A stretch of 64,000 bases of DNA from Pseudoscleropodium purum (taxonomy: Eukaryota > Streptophyta > Bryopsida > Hypnales > Brachytheciaceae), in assembly GCA_963969395.1 (NCBI GenBank), contig OZ017796.1, positions 46,366,243 to 46,430,242 on the forward strand, given 5' to 3'. Shown here piece after piece: positions 13,021 through 24,984 of the stretch. Both the position numbers and the translations under genes were made by a program. The first letter of the stretch is position 1. The number at the start of each line of letters is the position of its first letter. The notes under the pieces are model-generated. The model worked only from the letters and a program-made list of their open reading frames with translations, was not told the origin of the DNA and searched no databases.

Positions 13021-13950
13021 CAAACATGTATTTTTTTTTATTCATGAATGCCTATATTTAAAAAAGTTAGTTGTATTGTACAACTAATGTAATATTGTAG
13101 ACAAGATAGAAGGTTTTGAAAGAAAAAGTTGATTCAATTATAGAATGATCACCATAATAGAGAATAATCTCAAATTTAGAATTTTAGACTTTTAGATAAT
13201 TACATCATTGGTGGTTTGGTGTGACCTCTTTTATTTCATTTAAAAAAATCAATGATCTCACATAGTGCCATGAAAAAAAATCAATAAACTTTTACATTTG
13301 GTACATTGTAGAAGTTATTGAATTTCAAAGCTTTTATGAATTTGAAAATTGCATCTCAAACATCACGAAACCAATTCCTCATAAAATGCTTTCTATTGGT
13401 ACCAAGAAGGTGAGGGACTCAAGGTTTCTTAGATCTCAATGTATCAAACAAAACAAACAAATAACCTAATATAAGGTAAATATTTTAAAATTCAAGTTTT
13501 AGAAGCCCTCCCACAACCTCAGATGTCATTTAAGGGTTTAAATTTAAAAAAATTAAATTAAATTCTCAATAATTTCAATACCTATTTTTATGAATATAGA
13601 GTAAATTTTTTTTGCCAAAACTAATATTCTACAATACTAGCTCAGAACGTTGATGAAATTGAGTGTTCAATGATAAACTCATCTGACCAAAAGACTATTA
13701 CTTTGTACAAGTCACGTTGTTGAGTGATGTTGACATTGTAAAATGAGTGACTTTCATATTCAATTCATGGAAATAGACATCATGAAATAAATCATTGTTG
13801 AACGTGCCAGAAGTATCATCCTGATCACCAAAATATAGGATCAGTATCTTGTTTCCATTTATTACCAAGCTAAATTTTACAGGACAATTACACACTTGCC
13901 ATTCCTTTTGTTAGTGCAATTCGAAATAAGGATATCCCATAGAGGATTCC
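13021..13950. other. 3' flank of the AP2 gene, AT-rich spacer
   Basis: Probably 3' UTR followed by AT-rich sequence with stops in all frames. No gene or repeat structure recognised. Base composition becomes less AT-rich after about 13.95 kb. Confidence 0.4.
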
Positions 13951-14865
13951 AAAAAAATGTATTGAAGATATCCTATCCATATTCAAACCCCAGCAGCAAG
14001 GGTTGAAAATATCCTATCAAACCTAACATCCCACGAACAGAACCACTCTTTAAAAGTCTGTAATAACCTAAAAACCTTGCATAGACTTCCGGCTAAGAAC
14101 ACCGTCTTCGGGGATGTGCACGGTGCAAGAGAATGATTATCTCATGAAATGGTCGACTAAAATCAACAATATTAACAAGCTGCAACTGGAGGTGTCAGAA
14201 CAGGCCTGCAGAAGGTAGCAATGTCAAGACAGCATTCCAAAATCTTGTAAGACGACTCTCCGTTGCGAACAAAATGAATCACGTTACACTCAATTTGGTA
14301 ACAAACCTACAAATCGCAAAGCAACAAAATCGACACTACTTCCTCATACAAAATAAAGAATAGAAGCATTCAACTAAGCGACAACTAAACTGCAAGCCAG
14401 CATTTTCAGAGCTCGAAACAAAGAATCCGCTCTTTCAAATGTACATATCCGCAATGTGATGTACATAAAATTTCGAAAGTAAGAATGTCACATAACAGTA
14501 CGTGCATTCATGATGCAACTATAGACTAATCATCTCTTCCGTCTTCACAAGGCCAAGGTTATTTTCACAAAGGCAAGATGAGAGTCAAGCATCTTGACCA
14601 AAGCGAGCTTCCTCCCCAACACCCCGCAACTAACAGTGTGTACAAACTCATATTCAACCAAAAATTAGGGACCCAATACCCTAGCGCCAGCCTCGCCTCT
14701 GCTGCAGGGCTAGTTCATGCTCCGCCATCGCCCTTGCCGTCACCCAGTTGCAACTGCAATCGTGTTTCGTGAAGAAGATGCAGCCCTGAAGCTCTGAAGC
14801 CTGATATAAGCCCTTTGAGGAATTTGCAGTAATTTCAAACCCTTGACCTGCACATCACTAGCCCG

Positions 14866-15110
14866 CGCTTCTTCACCACCATAGTTTGGGAGACTGCTTC
14901 TCCGACTGCCGGCCGTGATTCGAAGCCCTAAACCTGCAGACATAGCTTGATCATCTTCACCACCATAGCTTGAGACAGCAGGACAGTGCTTCTTCGACTG
15001 CCGGCCGTGATTAGAAACACTACATCTACACATATTTAGCTCCAGCTTCTTCACCACCACAGCTTGGGAAACTGCTTCTTCCGCTTCTTCGATTGCCGCC
15101 CCACTTTCGT
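14866..15110. repeat. Three degenerate tandem units of 84-94 bp
   Basis: The word CTTCACCACC (or CTTCACCACCATAG) recurs at about 14871, 14955 and 15049. Each time it is followed by a related stretch that includes CTTCGACTGCCGGCCGTGATT or a degraded form. Spacing is 84 then 94 bp. On the minus strand this gives recurrent GRQSKK and YGGE peptides in the short ORFs here. Whether it is coding, transcribed or regulatory cannot be told. Confidence 0.55.
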
Positions 15111-15353
15111 GGCAGATCGCATCCGAAGCTCTCGCTTCGGACTCTCAGACAGCGGAACATGTGCAGCAGCGGCGGTGGAGCTTCCATTCAACGAGCACGC
15201 GCGGTGCAGCCACGTGAAGGAGGCGGTGGAGCAAGCTTGCGTTACCGCGGGCGACCGCGGCGTCGATCTGTCGGAGTCGGAGCCTTCCGTGACGCGCACC
15301 CGCGTGTAAAACGACGCGTACTTCCTCAACACGCGATTGCTACGGAGCGCCAT
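15051..15353 (-). CDS. Hypothetical basic protein of 100 aa (weak)
   Basis: An ATG-started minus-strand ORF in the locally GC-richer block at 15.05-15.35 kb. The product is Ser/Arg/Lys-rich with a basic C-terminus (GRQSKKRKKQFPKLWW), no signal peptide and no family I recognise. Its last part overlaps the 84-94-bp tandem repeats, so the tail may be fortuitous. The opposite strand is also open here (15064-15309), so coding potential rests on length and base composition alone. It could be a first exon, a leader sequence or noise. Confidence 0.15.
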   Translation of the reverse strand: MALRSNRVLRKYASFYTRVRVTEGSDSDRSTPRSPAVTQACSTASFTWLHRACSLNGSSTAAAAHVPLSESPKRELRMRSATKVGRQSKKRKKQFPKLWW

Positions 15354-15494
15354 ATCCTGAAACGTAAACGAGATGAACTAGCGAGCTCTAGTAGTTTGTC
15401 TTCCTATGGCAATGGCTTTCGTAAGCACGCCAGAAATATCCGCATTCAGTGAGCAAGTCTATCTGTGTTCCAAGCAAAGCCGTTTGTGATGGAA

Positions 15495-15830
15495 TTGGGA
15501 CATAGAGCATAGAGATCTAAACTTTCATACGAAACTCCGATCAATATATATACCCATACATACACGCATTGCAAACGCTCCAACAATCTAGAAGTTAAAA
15601 GAGATCCGATTGGAGTCCACAACTGACCACAGGGCAGTTTTTCAGTGCATATGGAGTCTATCCGAGACAAGAAAGGTGTCTTCTTGCGATAGAAATGCCG
15701 GTACAGAGAGTACAGAGATCTACACTACTTCCAAATGAAACTAGGAGCAATTTATACACCCGTTGCAAAAGCTCCACCACTCTCAGCTTAGACGTTCAAT
15801 AGATATACGACTGGAGTCGATGACCACGAG
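15495..15830. repeat. Degenerate direct duplication of about 130 bp, offset about 205 bp
   Basis: Copy 1 (about 15498-15632) and copy 2 (about 15701-15830) share in the same order: CAGAGATCTA or its variant, a GAAACT word, ATATACCC/ATACACCC, CGCATTGCAAACGCTCCA versus CCGTTGCAAAAGCTCCA, and CGATTGGAGTC versus CGACTGGAGTC. Divergence is clear but collinearity is good. No ORF is conserved between copies. Confidence 0.6.
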
Positions 15831-16489
15831 GATGGGCTGGCTACGACTGTCGTGACAGGAAATGACAACGAAGAACTTTTGGCAGAACCAGAGAAAATAG
15901 AAACAAGCCTCGTTGTTCTATTCTCAACGGGCTGGACAGATCCAGCATGGGAGCTTTAAGCTTACTGCTGCGCACGAATTGCGCCTTGCGTTTCACGGCA
16001 CTCTTCCACGTCACAGGTGACAATTGTCTGTCTCCCCAGAAGCTTAACGTATAATGAGTTGTCGCAATCCAGTCCACAGTCCAGTTCAGTCTAGAGTGAC
16101 ACCATCCATGAGCACCAGAGCTCGGCGGCAGCTATTGGGTGGCAGCTTTCAGGAAACACGGGCTGACAGGAAAAAAGCGCAAAATGCATGGCGAAGAAGT
16201 TCTCCCACTTGCAGAGGCGCTGCCCGACTGGACACGATTGGTGTGGACTGCAGGGGACCAGCAGCATGCTCGGCAGAGGGCAGCGAATTGATCACGTGGC
16301 CACATTGGTGGATATATATGGTAATATTAAATGGGCTGGTGGGGTTTAACTTTAGTTCATAAAGCTGGCCTTTATGGTTTCTGCGGTGTCTGCTGCCTGC
16401 CGGGGCGCGTACTTAGCACTACTACTGCTACAGTAAGTCATAGAGTTCATATTATTCATTCATCCACGGAAGGTTCTACTGGCATCAAG

Positions 16490-17240
16490 GTATGATCTCC
16501 TTTGGAATCTGTGAGTGGATCCGTTTCATTTGTTTCAAATGAAATAAAATGAAATAAAACTGTGAGTGAATTCTGAGCTGCTCAAGTGATAAGTACGGAG
16601 TAATAAGTATAAAATTACTTTCCTCGACCATTTTACCATTAAGATACTTAAGTCCTCTACTTTTGTAGTACCGGTACTTCTTATCACTGTAGGGCACATC
16701 ACAAAAAGCAGCGGTATCAACATTGTCCTCCACGCAAGTCCTCCACCACCAATGAAAAAGCCTAGCCTCCCTTCTAGCTGATGACCCAATCAACTTTTAC
16801 TACTATATAACTTAGCCTAAATTCTGTTGTCCTACTACTCAGTCTTATGGAAAAGAGAACCATCGAGCACGGTTTCTTCGTACTCCGTATCATACAGAGG
16901 GCTCGATTCATCAACGAAGTGTCGAACTTGAATTTCAACAAGACTGGTTCACATCACCGTAAACCAATCACAATCTGACCTTCATGTAGGGTGCACACTA
17001 CCTTACCCTAAAGGATGTTCTATATTCTCAACACCATAGCGTCGAAATAAACTTAGGTGTTGACAATTTCTGTTGTCCAAAAGTGAGTGATCTCTCCTTT
17101 GCAATCTGTGAGTGGATTCTAAGCTGTACAAGTGATACGGTATCAAATGCCTTTCCTTGGCTCTTTAGCCATGTCTTCTACTTTTGTAGTACTGTACCGA
17201 TTCTTTTATTTGATGTTCCACAGTGATAATGTACAGTCAT
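16490..17240. repeat. Degenerate direct duplication, copies about 600 bp apart
   Basis: Near 16490 and near 17090 both copies read CTCCTTTG(G/C)AATCTGTGAGTGGAT. Both continue to CTACTTTTGTAGTAC and then a GTACTTCTTATCACTG-like or GTACCGATTCTT word. Together with the duplications at 14.9 and 15.5 kb this marks 14-17.3 kb as a locally duplicated, less AT-rich, non-coding block. No gene is recognised within it. Confidence 0.5.
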
Positions 17241-17639
17241 GACAGTACCGGATGGGAGGAGTGGTCCTGTTCTGTTCTTGAACTTCAGCTGCTGTGGCCC
17301 CTGCGACCCCAAGTTATGTGTGGCTGCAGCTGCAGTTGAACAAAGTTAAAGCAACCATTTCAGTTCCGTTGTGACTGAATTCGGATTGCTGGTTCTTTTG
17401 TCATTCAGATCAAAACTGTAATGAGCTGAGCTTCAATTGGGCATGGACTGGCTCGCTGGCTGGCTGGAGAGTGGCCATCAACAGTAAGGTACTCACCCGG
17501 CAGAGGATGATTACCAGAGAATTCAAACCAGCATAAAAACACGCCCCAGTCATCATCAAACTACTCACTGGATCTGCGGCATCAAGCATCACTGCCAACG
17601 ACAAAAAGAAAAAAAGAAGGAAAGAAGGGTGCTGGTTTG

Positions 17640-18540
17640 GCCAGACAGGAGTTTTTCCGACAAGGTTTCCGACAGGTTTTAGGCACTGAAATGTCGATAA
17701 AAATGTTGCAAAAAAATCTGAGGTTTTGACACTTCGGTGTCCAAAAAAAGTGTCAAAAACTTGATTTGGTGGAAAGTTAGACTGTTGGAAAGAGTGTCGA
17801 AAACAATGTCGAGAATAGTGTTGGGAAACGTAGCCAAAAGAGAAAAAGAAAAAGAAAATTAATTTGGGGGATACCCAATACCACGACCAAGAATTTTGGG
17901 TTGTTTGCAGTAGGAATTTCACATTGTGCTGCGTGAGTTGCTCACTCTTGCATGGTTGGCTCAAAACAATTAACACACTACACCCAAATTGTTATTTTGT
18001 ATAGGTGGATAATTAACTGGCATGAGAATTAGGATGCCCAATCTTTCAACAACACCATTGCAAACTACTAATGCTACAATGCCACAACTACAACTAGTGT
18101 TGAATAGTATATCTTCTATATCAAATTATCATTTTAGTGTAGTAATGAGATTTGAATTGCTCTCTTCGTGGTTGATGGTGGGAATTCTTAGTGTCAACAT
18201 ATACAAAATTGAAGATTTTTTTGTAAGTTATATGAGATGTTGTGCCTATTTAGCAATTAGCATTCCCTATACTATTGATCTCTATTTTGAAGGTATATAA
18301 CCATTCAAAATATTCTTTTTAATGGTTAAATTTCCTTGAAAGGCAAGAAGAATCGAAGTCAAAACCCAAGTTGTTTCATATTTTTTGAACCTTTGTGGAA
18401 TTAGTTATGAATTTTCAAAGTAAAGCAATTAAAAAAAGATTAGACTGTTTTTAAGACACTTTCCAACACCTTTTTGGACAATAGAATTAACACTTATTTC
18501 AACACTAAAGTCTTTAATATAACACCCTTTTAGAGAAGTG
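17640..18540. repeat. TGTC-rich arms, possible degraded inverted-repeat element
   Basis: The segment 17640-17840 is packed with TTCCGACA, GTGTCGAAAA, GTGTCAAAAA and GTGTTGGGAAA words. Segment 18450-18540 carries similar words on the other strand (GACACTTTCCAACACC, TTTTTGGACAAT). The arrangement resembles subterminal repeats of a DNA transposon, but I could not define clean ends or a target duplication. The intervening 18022-18300 ORF is low in information and not called. Confidence 0.3.
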
Positions 18541-21500
18541 TATAACTGTATATCCTATGTAAGGATTAGATTTGGTTTAAATTAAATAATTTTTGTCCCA
18601 AGTGCTACATGTCATATTGTAATTGGTGTAGGATGATGTGAACTTCTTATTGAATTCAAGTTTGGCACTTCCTTGATGAATCAAATCCTTTATATGATAC
18701 TAAAGAAACGATGCTCAATAGTTCTCTTTTTGCATAAAAAATTAGGACAACAAAATTTATAGTAAAAATTGATTGGATTATTAGCTAAAAGAGAAGCTTT
18801 CATTGGTAGTAATGTCTTTTTTATACTCTATATTTAGAGTCTTGAGCTAAAAATTATACCAATAGAAAGATCAAAGGGCCTCTTGGGCCTAGTTTCAAAA
18901 CTAAGATGGAATTGGATGGTCTTCCAAGATGGGTATATGTCTTAGATGTCCCAAAGACCTCTAAGAAGGGGAGTCTATCTAATATCATAGATAATACTAT
19001 GAAGAGGGATGGTCTCTCCCTCCTTCCTAAATAGTGCCATGATGAACCATAGTGGCCACATGTGATGAGGTTGGTGTTGGAGCCTCACTACTACTTTTGT
19101 GTTACTATAGAATGCTCAAGCATTCTTTGATATCAATTGGGTGGTATCACACTCTACACTAGACCATAGTGTGAATGCCAATTGGTGAGTTTTGATTGGT
19201 GAGTCCCAATTAGTGAATTCTACAATGAGCTTTGAAATGAGATTGGTTGGGCCTATTAGGAAATTGGGTCCCGTTCAAGAGCAATTAGCACTAGTGGCAA
19301 ATAGTGTTACTACTGAATGCTTAAACATCAATGGAAGTTCTGTCCTATATTATTGAATGACATGTCCGGTATCTTATGGGAGTTAAATGTTGAGAGTCAT
19401 GGGGAACACTAAAAGAAAAATATACATGCCATAATCAGCTAAAATATAGCTAAGTGTCCTATACAACTATCCTACAACTATAGCCCTTGCTATTAGTACA
19501 AAATCTTACATCATTATTTTACATTATTAGTACATTGTTTTAGTTGCAAAGCAATTGTAGAATGAAATGTAGGATTACAACTTGAAATTATGAGATTTTT
19601 AATAGAGTTCAAATTTAGAATGAACTGAAGCTATTCTCCATCCAATATTCATTATAGTTGTTGATATAGACAAGTTTGTGCATTGTGGAATCCATCATGT
19701 TTATTTGTAGTCGCAAAAAACAATTAGAAAATGAATAGGAAACGACTAGGAAACAATTGCAATTGTAAAATGACAATAGTTGTTTCCCAACTATTTCCTA
19801 GTTGTATCCTAGCCATATCCTAGTCATTTTCTAAGTGGTTTCTTGATTGTCTTATATCAATTGTGCCATATTAATTGTTAAGAGTACCATTAGGTTAGAC
19901 ATATAAGATTTGTAAGTTGTTGCACTCTTAAGTGATAAATTTTGGTAACGGAATTCTTAGATTTCTACAATTTGTAGAATTCTAGTCTATAGAAATCTAG
20001 AAATATTTAAAATCCCAAATTTATAAAATGTATGAAATTGTAAAGTTTCCTAAACTAGTGAAATCTATTAAATACTAATATTCAAAATTTTGGAATCTAA
20101 AAAAGATGATAGATTTGAAATTTTAAAATCTACAAATCATTGAGATTAGAATTTCAAAATCTACAAGTTACAAACAAGTCACAAATGAGTCATAAATGAG
20201 TCGCAAACAAGTCATCAATAAATTGTACAATTCATTGATTGAGTGATCAACCTCATGTAGTAGCAAATACCACATAAGCAACTGAGTCAAAAGTGTTTGT
20301 TGACAAAGTTCGAAATAGGCTATCAATAAGAAACAATCCTTTTATCCTTCGTGACTAGAATTTCACATGCAACTTGTACACATTGATTGCAAGTCACCAA
20401 ATTCTTACCAATTACAATTTTTCCTTACAACTAAAAAAACAATTGTTCTTATATTTGCAAAATCCGTTGTTTTCATCTAGTAAAATGGGGAATCCCATGA
20501 CTAGAGTTGGAATTTAACATTGTAGGTGTATAACATGTATAGTATTAAAAAACTATGACCCTTGGTGTCATTAGCATTAAATGCTACAAAAGACTTAGGG
20601 TGAGTTTAAGGTGGTAAGTGTTACTAAGGGGCGCAACAAAGACAAGGGCAAAGGCTAAAGAGGATATGGTGCTAAAAGAGGTCTTGGATACCTTGCAGGG
20701 CATGAGGTGACAATATAATTGGTTGGGATACAATGATAGGGGCAAAAGAGAAGATGATGGAGAGGAGTTTTTTACTCACAAATTGCTTTATAATATCTTC
20801 ACGCTGTTGAAAATTAGCCACCACATACTTGGATAAACTTAGTGTTACCACTTATATAGTAACAATATATATACAATTTATTTATTTTCAACCCTAGAAA
20901 ATATGTGAGTCTAGAGTTGTAGTGATGTGGGTGGACTTTGTGGTGTCTTTCATAATTAGGGCTCTATGAGATTTATGTTTTTTCTTCCTATTTATGAAAA
21001 CCAAGTCAAACAATAAGTTTGGGCAAGTTTGCATTAGATGAACAATCATTTGTATTGTACGGGAAAAAACTCTATAATGGTTATGGAATGTATTGTGGAT
21101 AAGTACACTTAGCATGCATTGAGTATGCCAATGTTAATTGCCAATTTAGGGGGTGTAGTAGAAATGATATAGTTGATATATTAGAAATGCATTGTTGGTT
21201 TGAGGTGAATCTTGAGCATGCGGTTGTCTAAGGTGAAGATGCCATAATAGATGGAGGGTAGAAAAAAGCATGATGGCAAGTGCTAAAGGTTTTGGACAAT
21301 ACCCATGTTGTGATGATATAGCCTACAAGTCCACAAGTAAATAGTGTTGCCATTTTGTAGGCTCTATTTGGAAGACAACCAAATCTTCAACTAGCAAGAG
21401 TTCCATTTGGGCATGTGTTTAAGTTCTCTTGGTGTATATATTCAAGCCCTTAGTGTAGCCATCATATTCAATTGTGAGCTCTAAAAATTTGGCCAAATAC

Positions 21501-22050
21501 ATATAATGACTAGTAAACTCCACATCCTAATAGCCTAGGATCTTTGGAGATGGTACTTTGAAAATACTAGTGTAGAACAAGCTTGTCTCAAACAACAATA
21601 GAAGGGAAAAGATCAATTACATGTAAGAACGAGTGAAGAAGATGTTATTGGAACTTAGGATTTTGTAGTAGCATTCCTATTCCTAAGGTTAATATAACAT
21701 TGCCTTCTTATTTGAGTAATGGAGAGGGTTCAACAAGTGATGCACTACCACTGGTATGATATTTGAAGAGTCCTATTGGACTTCTAGTAGTAACTACATG
21801 TTCAGGGATGAAGGAATTGGTTTAGACTTTTAGGAGTTTGGTGGCAATGATCTACTTTGAATGAACATACAAACACTATTTGGAGAATGGATCATAAGGC
21901 TAGAATCTTTTAAGCCCATCTTGTACATGAGCAACGTGTTGATCCTTATTATGCTCCAAAATGGTGGACCTTGAACAATGTAACACTATAGGATAACTAT
22001 GATACTTTCACCAGGCTAGATCTGAGAATAACATTAGATTGCATACAAAT
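18541..22050. other. AT-rich spacer with decayed repeats
   Basis: No gene seen. An imperfect hairpin has arms at about 19721-19760 and 19790-19842, sharing TTAGAAAATGA, TAGGAAAC and CTAGGAAA words. It is followed by degenerate AT words around GAATTCTAG and AAATCTAGAAAT. The part from about 20.6 kb may belong to the broken piggyBac-like element downstream. A possible decayed terminus, TTCA followed by ACCCTAGAAAATATG, lies at 20887-20905, but this is speculative. Confidence 0.4.
20165..20219 (+). repeat. 11-bp tandem repeat, five units
   Basis: Five consecutive 11-bp units fit the pattern (A/G)AGT-Y-R-Y-A-A-A-Y: aagttacaaac, aagtcacaaat, gagtcataaat, gagtcgcaaac, aagtcatcaat. The period is exact with point changes only. 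It is a minisatellite-like fragment in AT-rich spacer with no obvious function. Confidence 0.75.
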
Positions 22051-22054
22051 GCTT

Positions 22055-22780
22055 CCTACTTTAGCCTCCTTATGGGATTTGTATAGGACCCCAATTACGA
22101 TGCAATATATTGTGATAGAGACAAATTGTTATGTGTAGTTGCCTATCAATGTGACGAGAGGGGATGGATTAAGGTGAGCTAAAAGTGGAAAAATGATGGA
22201 CAATTTTGACCTTGCTAGAGCTGAAGGGATGGTTTGTGATGCTCATTTACATGGGAATAAAGCCTTTGCCTACAATAGAAAACTATTGGAATATGGACTT
22301 ACTCATATTACATTGTGAACTAATTCCAATCATTATGTCTTGCAAAATATGGGAGGCCATCTTTTGATGTCTGCATTTTGTCAACACATTAACAATTCAA
22401 TTCACCAAAAGATTAAAGAAGCCTTCTAAGAAGATGCAAAGCAAAAAGACAAAACAATAGCTTTTAAAGGGTGATAAGATCGGTGTAGAAGGAGTAGATT
22501 AGGAAGGAGGTTCTCAATGAAGGATTAAGATTGAGGGCCTTAATTTTGACAGGTGGCTAAGGCCAATTGACCCAAAGCTAATGTTAGTTGACAAATTGGC
22601 ATATACCACATAGTTCTTAGATCATTTTGTTCGAGTCTTCCAAACCATGTATGTTGTAGAGAAGATAGTGATGATTGATGAGTTGATTATACTATAAGAA
22701 GGCAAATAATATAGCGTCCACTAGAATGTGTTAGAAAACTATGAGTTTGGAATTAAACTTATAGTCTCAAGGCCTTTTTT
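22055..22780 (+). pseudogene. Broken piggyBac-like transposase (DDE_Tnp_1_7 type)
   Basis: No open frame survives, but two stretches read like the family. At 22055-22138 the frame gives SLWDLYRTPITMQYIVIETN then CYV and a stop; this matches the N-terminal motif of piggyBac-derived proteins that ends in ETNxYA. At 22551-22780, in another frame, come RWLRPIDPK, LDHFVRVFQTMYVVEKIVM, then IDELIIL, EGK and YEFGIKLIVS, with several stops. That order matches the block around the first catalytic Asp (YxPGxxxSIDE...KGR...GIKL). The Asp codon of IDE is at 22677-22679. The later catalytic residues are not visible, and a hAT-like insertion cuts in right after the KLIVS segment. It could have been autonomous before decay. 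The match is from memory of the family and needs a profile search. Confidence 0.5.
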
Positions 22781-22781
22781 T

Positions 22782-23084
22782 CATGGTTGTCATAGTGGAC
22801 GGATGTCCGGTTTGCCCGTCCGTTAGAAGTCCCGCCCATCCGATACAGTCAACACATAGTTGACTTTCTGATAACGGAAAAATAGGCCACGTGGATGCCA
22901 TGTGGATTAAGGAACATGCTGGGCGCGGACGAGATCGTCAGGATGCGGACGAGGTGACGTGTCATTCCGCAAAATTGCACAAGTTACAAAATTAAAGCCG
23001 TTCGGACCATCCGTCTGTTCGGTCCGGTTTGCCCGTCCGTCCGTCCCGTCCGATGACCCTAACTCACCTGTTATAACAACCATG
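22782..23084. mobile_element. GC-rich hAT-like MITE, copy 1 (303 bp)
   Basis: Terminal inverted repeats CATGGTTGTCATA (22782-22794) and TATAACAACCATG (23072-23084) match at 12 of 13 positions. Runs of 7 and 8 T flank the element and could be the target duplication. The interior is strikingly GC-rich for this window, with many GGACG/CGTCC words such as CCCGTCCGTCCGTCCCGTCC at 23033-23052. It has no transposase. It sits inside the piggyBac-like remnant. Its ends resemble those of the element at 59691-59914 (CA[GT]GGTTG[AT]C), so the two are probably one family. Confidence 0.65.
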
Positions 23085-23099
23085 TTTTTTTTCATCAAT

Positions 23100-24028
23100 C
23101 TCTACTTAGAATTTCCATTATTATTGTAAAGTACAAAAGAATTTAGAAATTGGTTTTTTTTCATATGTAAGTTTAGGACCTTGCACTAAACTTATATAAG
23201 AATGATTGTGTGGAAAGAATTTCAAAAACTTTGATTGCATGGATTGCAAGATTTTCGCGATTGAATTGAAGAAAACTCTTTTTTTTGCACCTTGTTCAAT
23301 TAGATTGTAAAACTTAGTTTGAATCTTCTTAGCTTAAAATTTTTGTACTATCAATATTGAATTAAAAAAAAAATTATATTAAAGAATTGAGTTGAAAGTC
23401 TTGAAATTTATTTTCAAAAATATACATTTGATTTTCATTCTTAAAAAACTTATTAAGTAGAATTAAGAATGAAATTGAAATCTAAATTATCAAGAATTAG
23501 GTATAAAGTGGAATTGAAATACAATAGTCCCAATGGTGAGATTGTTTTAACAAGCAAACTAGACCTTGTCAAACTCTTTTTATTGAAAATTGTAAAAATT
23601 ACATTCAAAAAATTAATCTTATAGGTTATTTTTTCAAGAAGATGGTTAAATTAATTGCCCCTAAAATAAAATTGTCTATAACTTTCTCCTCACTAGTCCA
23701 AATAGAATGAATCAAATCTTTCTATATACACAAAAATACATTTTACATAAAAACAAAATTTGAAAATTAATCTTGACTTTTCGTGATTTCTTTTGTGCTA
23801 CCCAATAAATCGTGGTTTGGACCTAAGGTGGTAGCATAACTTTGCTCATGGACACTAATTGAAATAAAAATTATATTCCTCCAAAACAAATGTGTTTCTT
23901 TATTTTAAATTTTTTTTTTTAAAATCACAAAAAAGAATTGAGATTGTAGTAGCCTACCCAAAATCCATTTTATTCTGGGGGGATAATGGGATAATGAGAC
24001 AATAGGACAATAGGACTTTAGGGGTTAA
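23100..24028. mobile_element. Terminal region of a TTAA-type element, family C (reverse orientation)
   Basis: The right end is GGACTTTAGGGG followed by TTAA at 24025-24028. Read on the minus strand, the segment is collinear with 53357-54280: shared blocks include TTCTATTTGGACTA, GAGAAAGTTA, CATCTTCTTGAAAAAATAAC and TTGATTTTCATTC. No left TTAA end is found before the transposase remnant at 22.05-22.78 kb. This may therefore be the right flank of the former autonomous element, but that link is inference. Confidence 0.5.
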
Positions 24029-24324
24029 GAATTTAGTGCCTTGCATCATCAACCTCCAAATTTGTTTGGAAAATCAATGCTTAATTACTTAAGCATGGTT
24101 ATACATAGCCTACCTCTTGTGGAAACAACTTGGGTATTATGTTGTGATGCGTCTTATTTCTAGGTTGTGCAATGTGGGCACATAGTCATACTAGATAATT
24201 AGTTCTCTTCTGACACACTCTTTCATGACCTTATATGTTTGGGATTTGAGGCAACTAATACCGTACTAGCGAAGAACAATGTTGGGATTTTGTGTGACAT
24301 TGTGTCTCTAGAGGTAGACTTGCT

Positions 24325-24984
24325 TTAACTCCTAAATGTCCAAGGCCTTTTTTGAGGTTTTAGGAATTTGCTCTAAATTGAACAAAAAGCCAACTTTTTG
24401 ATAAGTTGTATAAATTATTTTTGAAATGTAACCACACAAATTTAAACTAGATATATATTAGAGATCACATAGAAAAAGAAAAGACAACAATATCACTCAT
24501 GATTGAAAGATTATAACGTTTGATCATGAGGGTGTTAAAACTCCAAAAGTGATTTGAAGTCTTTTAATTTTCTTATCACATGTCAAATTAAAAAAAATTT
24601 GGTCACCAAAAAATATGAGGTTGAAGGGCCTAACATGCATAACCCCAATCAATTTATGGCTTCTAAAAATCTAATCTAATTTTTTTTTTAAATGAGTTTC
24701 TAATGTGAAATTTTCTTTGAGATTTAACGTATTTGAAGCTCATTTTCAAGAGCCCTCAATACTATAAAAAGTCAAGATTGCAATGGACAACCTTGCACAA
24801 AATCTTGAATAAAAAAAATCATAAATCAATCATTTTCAAAATTGGATTTTTAATGCTAAAACTAGACTTCAAAGAGAATATTTCAAAAATAGAAACTACT
24901 AAAAAGAGAAACTTGGCTATGTTTTATTTAACTTCAAAGTACTGTCGACACCGAAAATTGGTTCCTCTGGCATTTAGGGGTTAA
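24325..24984. mobile_element. TTAA-flanked AT-rich element, family B copy 1 (652 bp)
   Basis: TTAA at 24325-24328 and 24981-24984 flank inverted ends: CTCCTAAATGTCC on the left and, read on the minus strand, CCCCTAAATGCC on the right. The interior is AT-rich and non-coding; the 24733-24984 ORF is part of it. A diverged, reverse-oriented copy lies at 39121-39757. This is a non-autonomous, probably piggyBac-like element. Confidence 0.6.

Noticed and set aside
17410..17976. 188-aa minus-strand ORF
   Set aside because: Its first half is a translation of the TGTC-rich repeat and poly-T tract (runs of Phe), and the start is arbitrary. Only the 17.46-17.6-kb part looks exon-like, and it is reported separately as weak.
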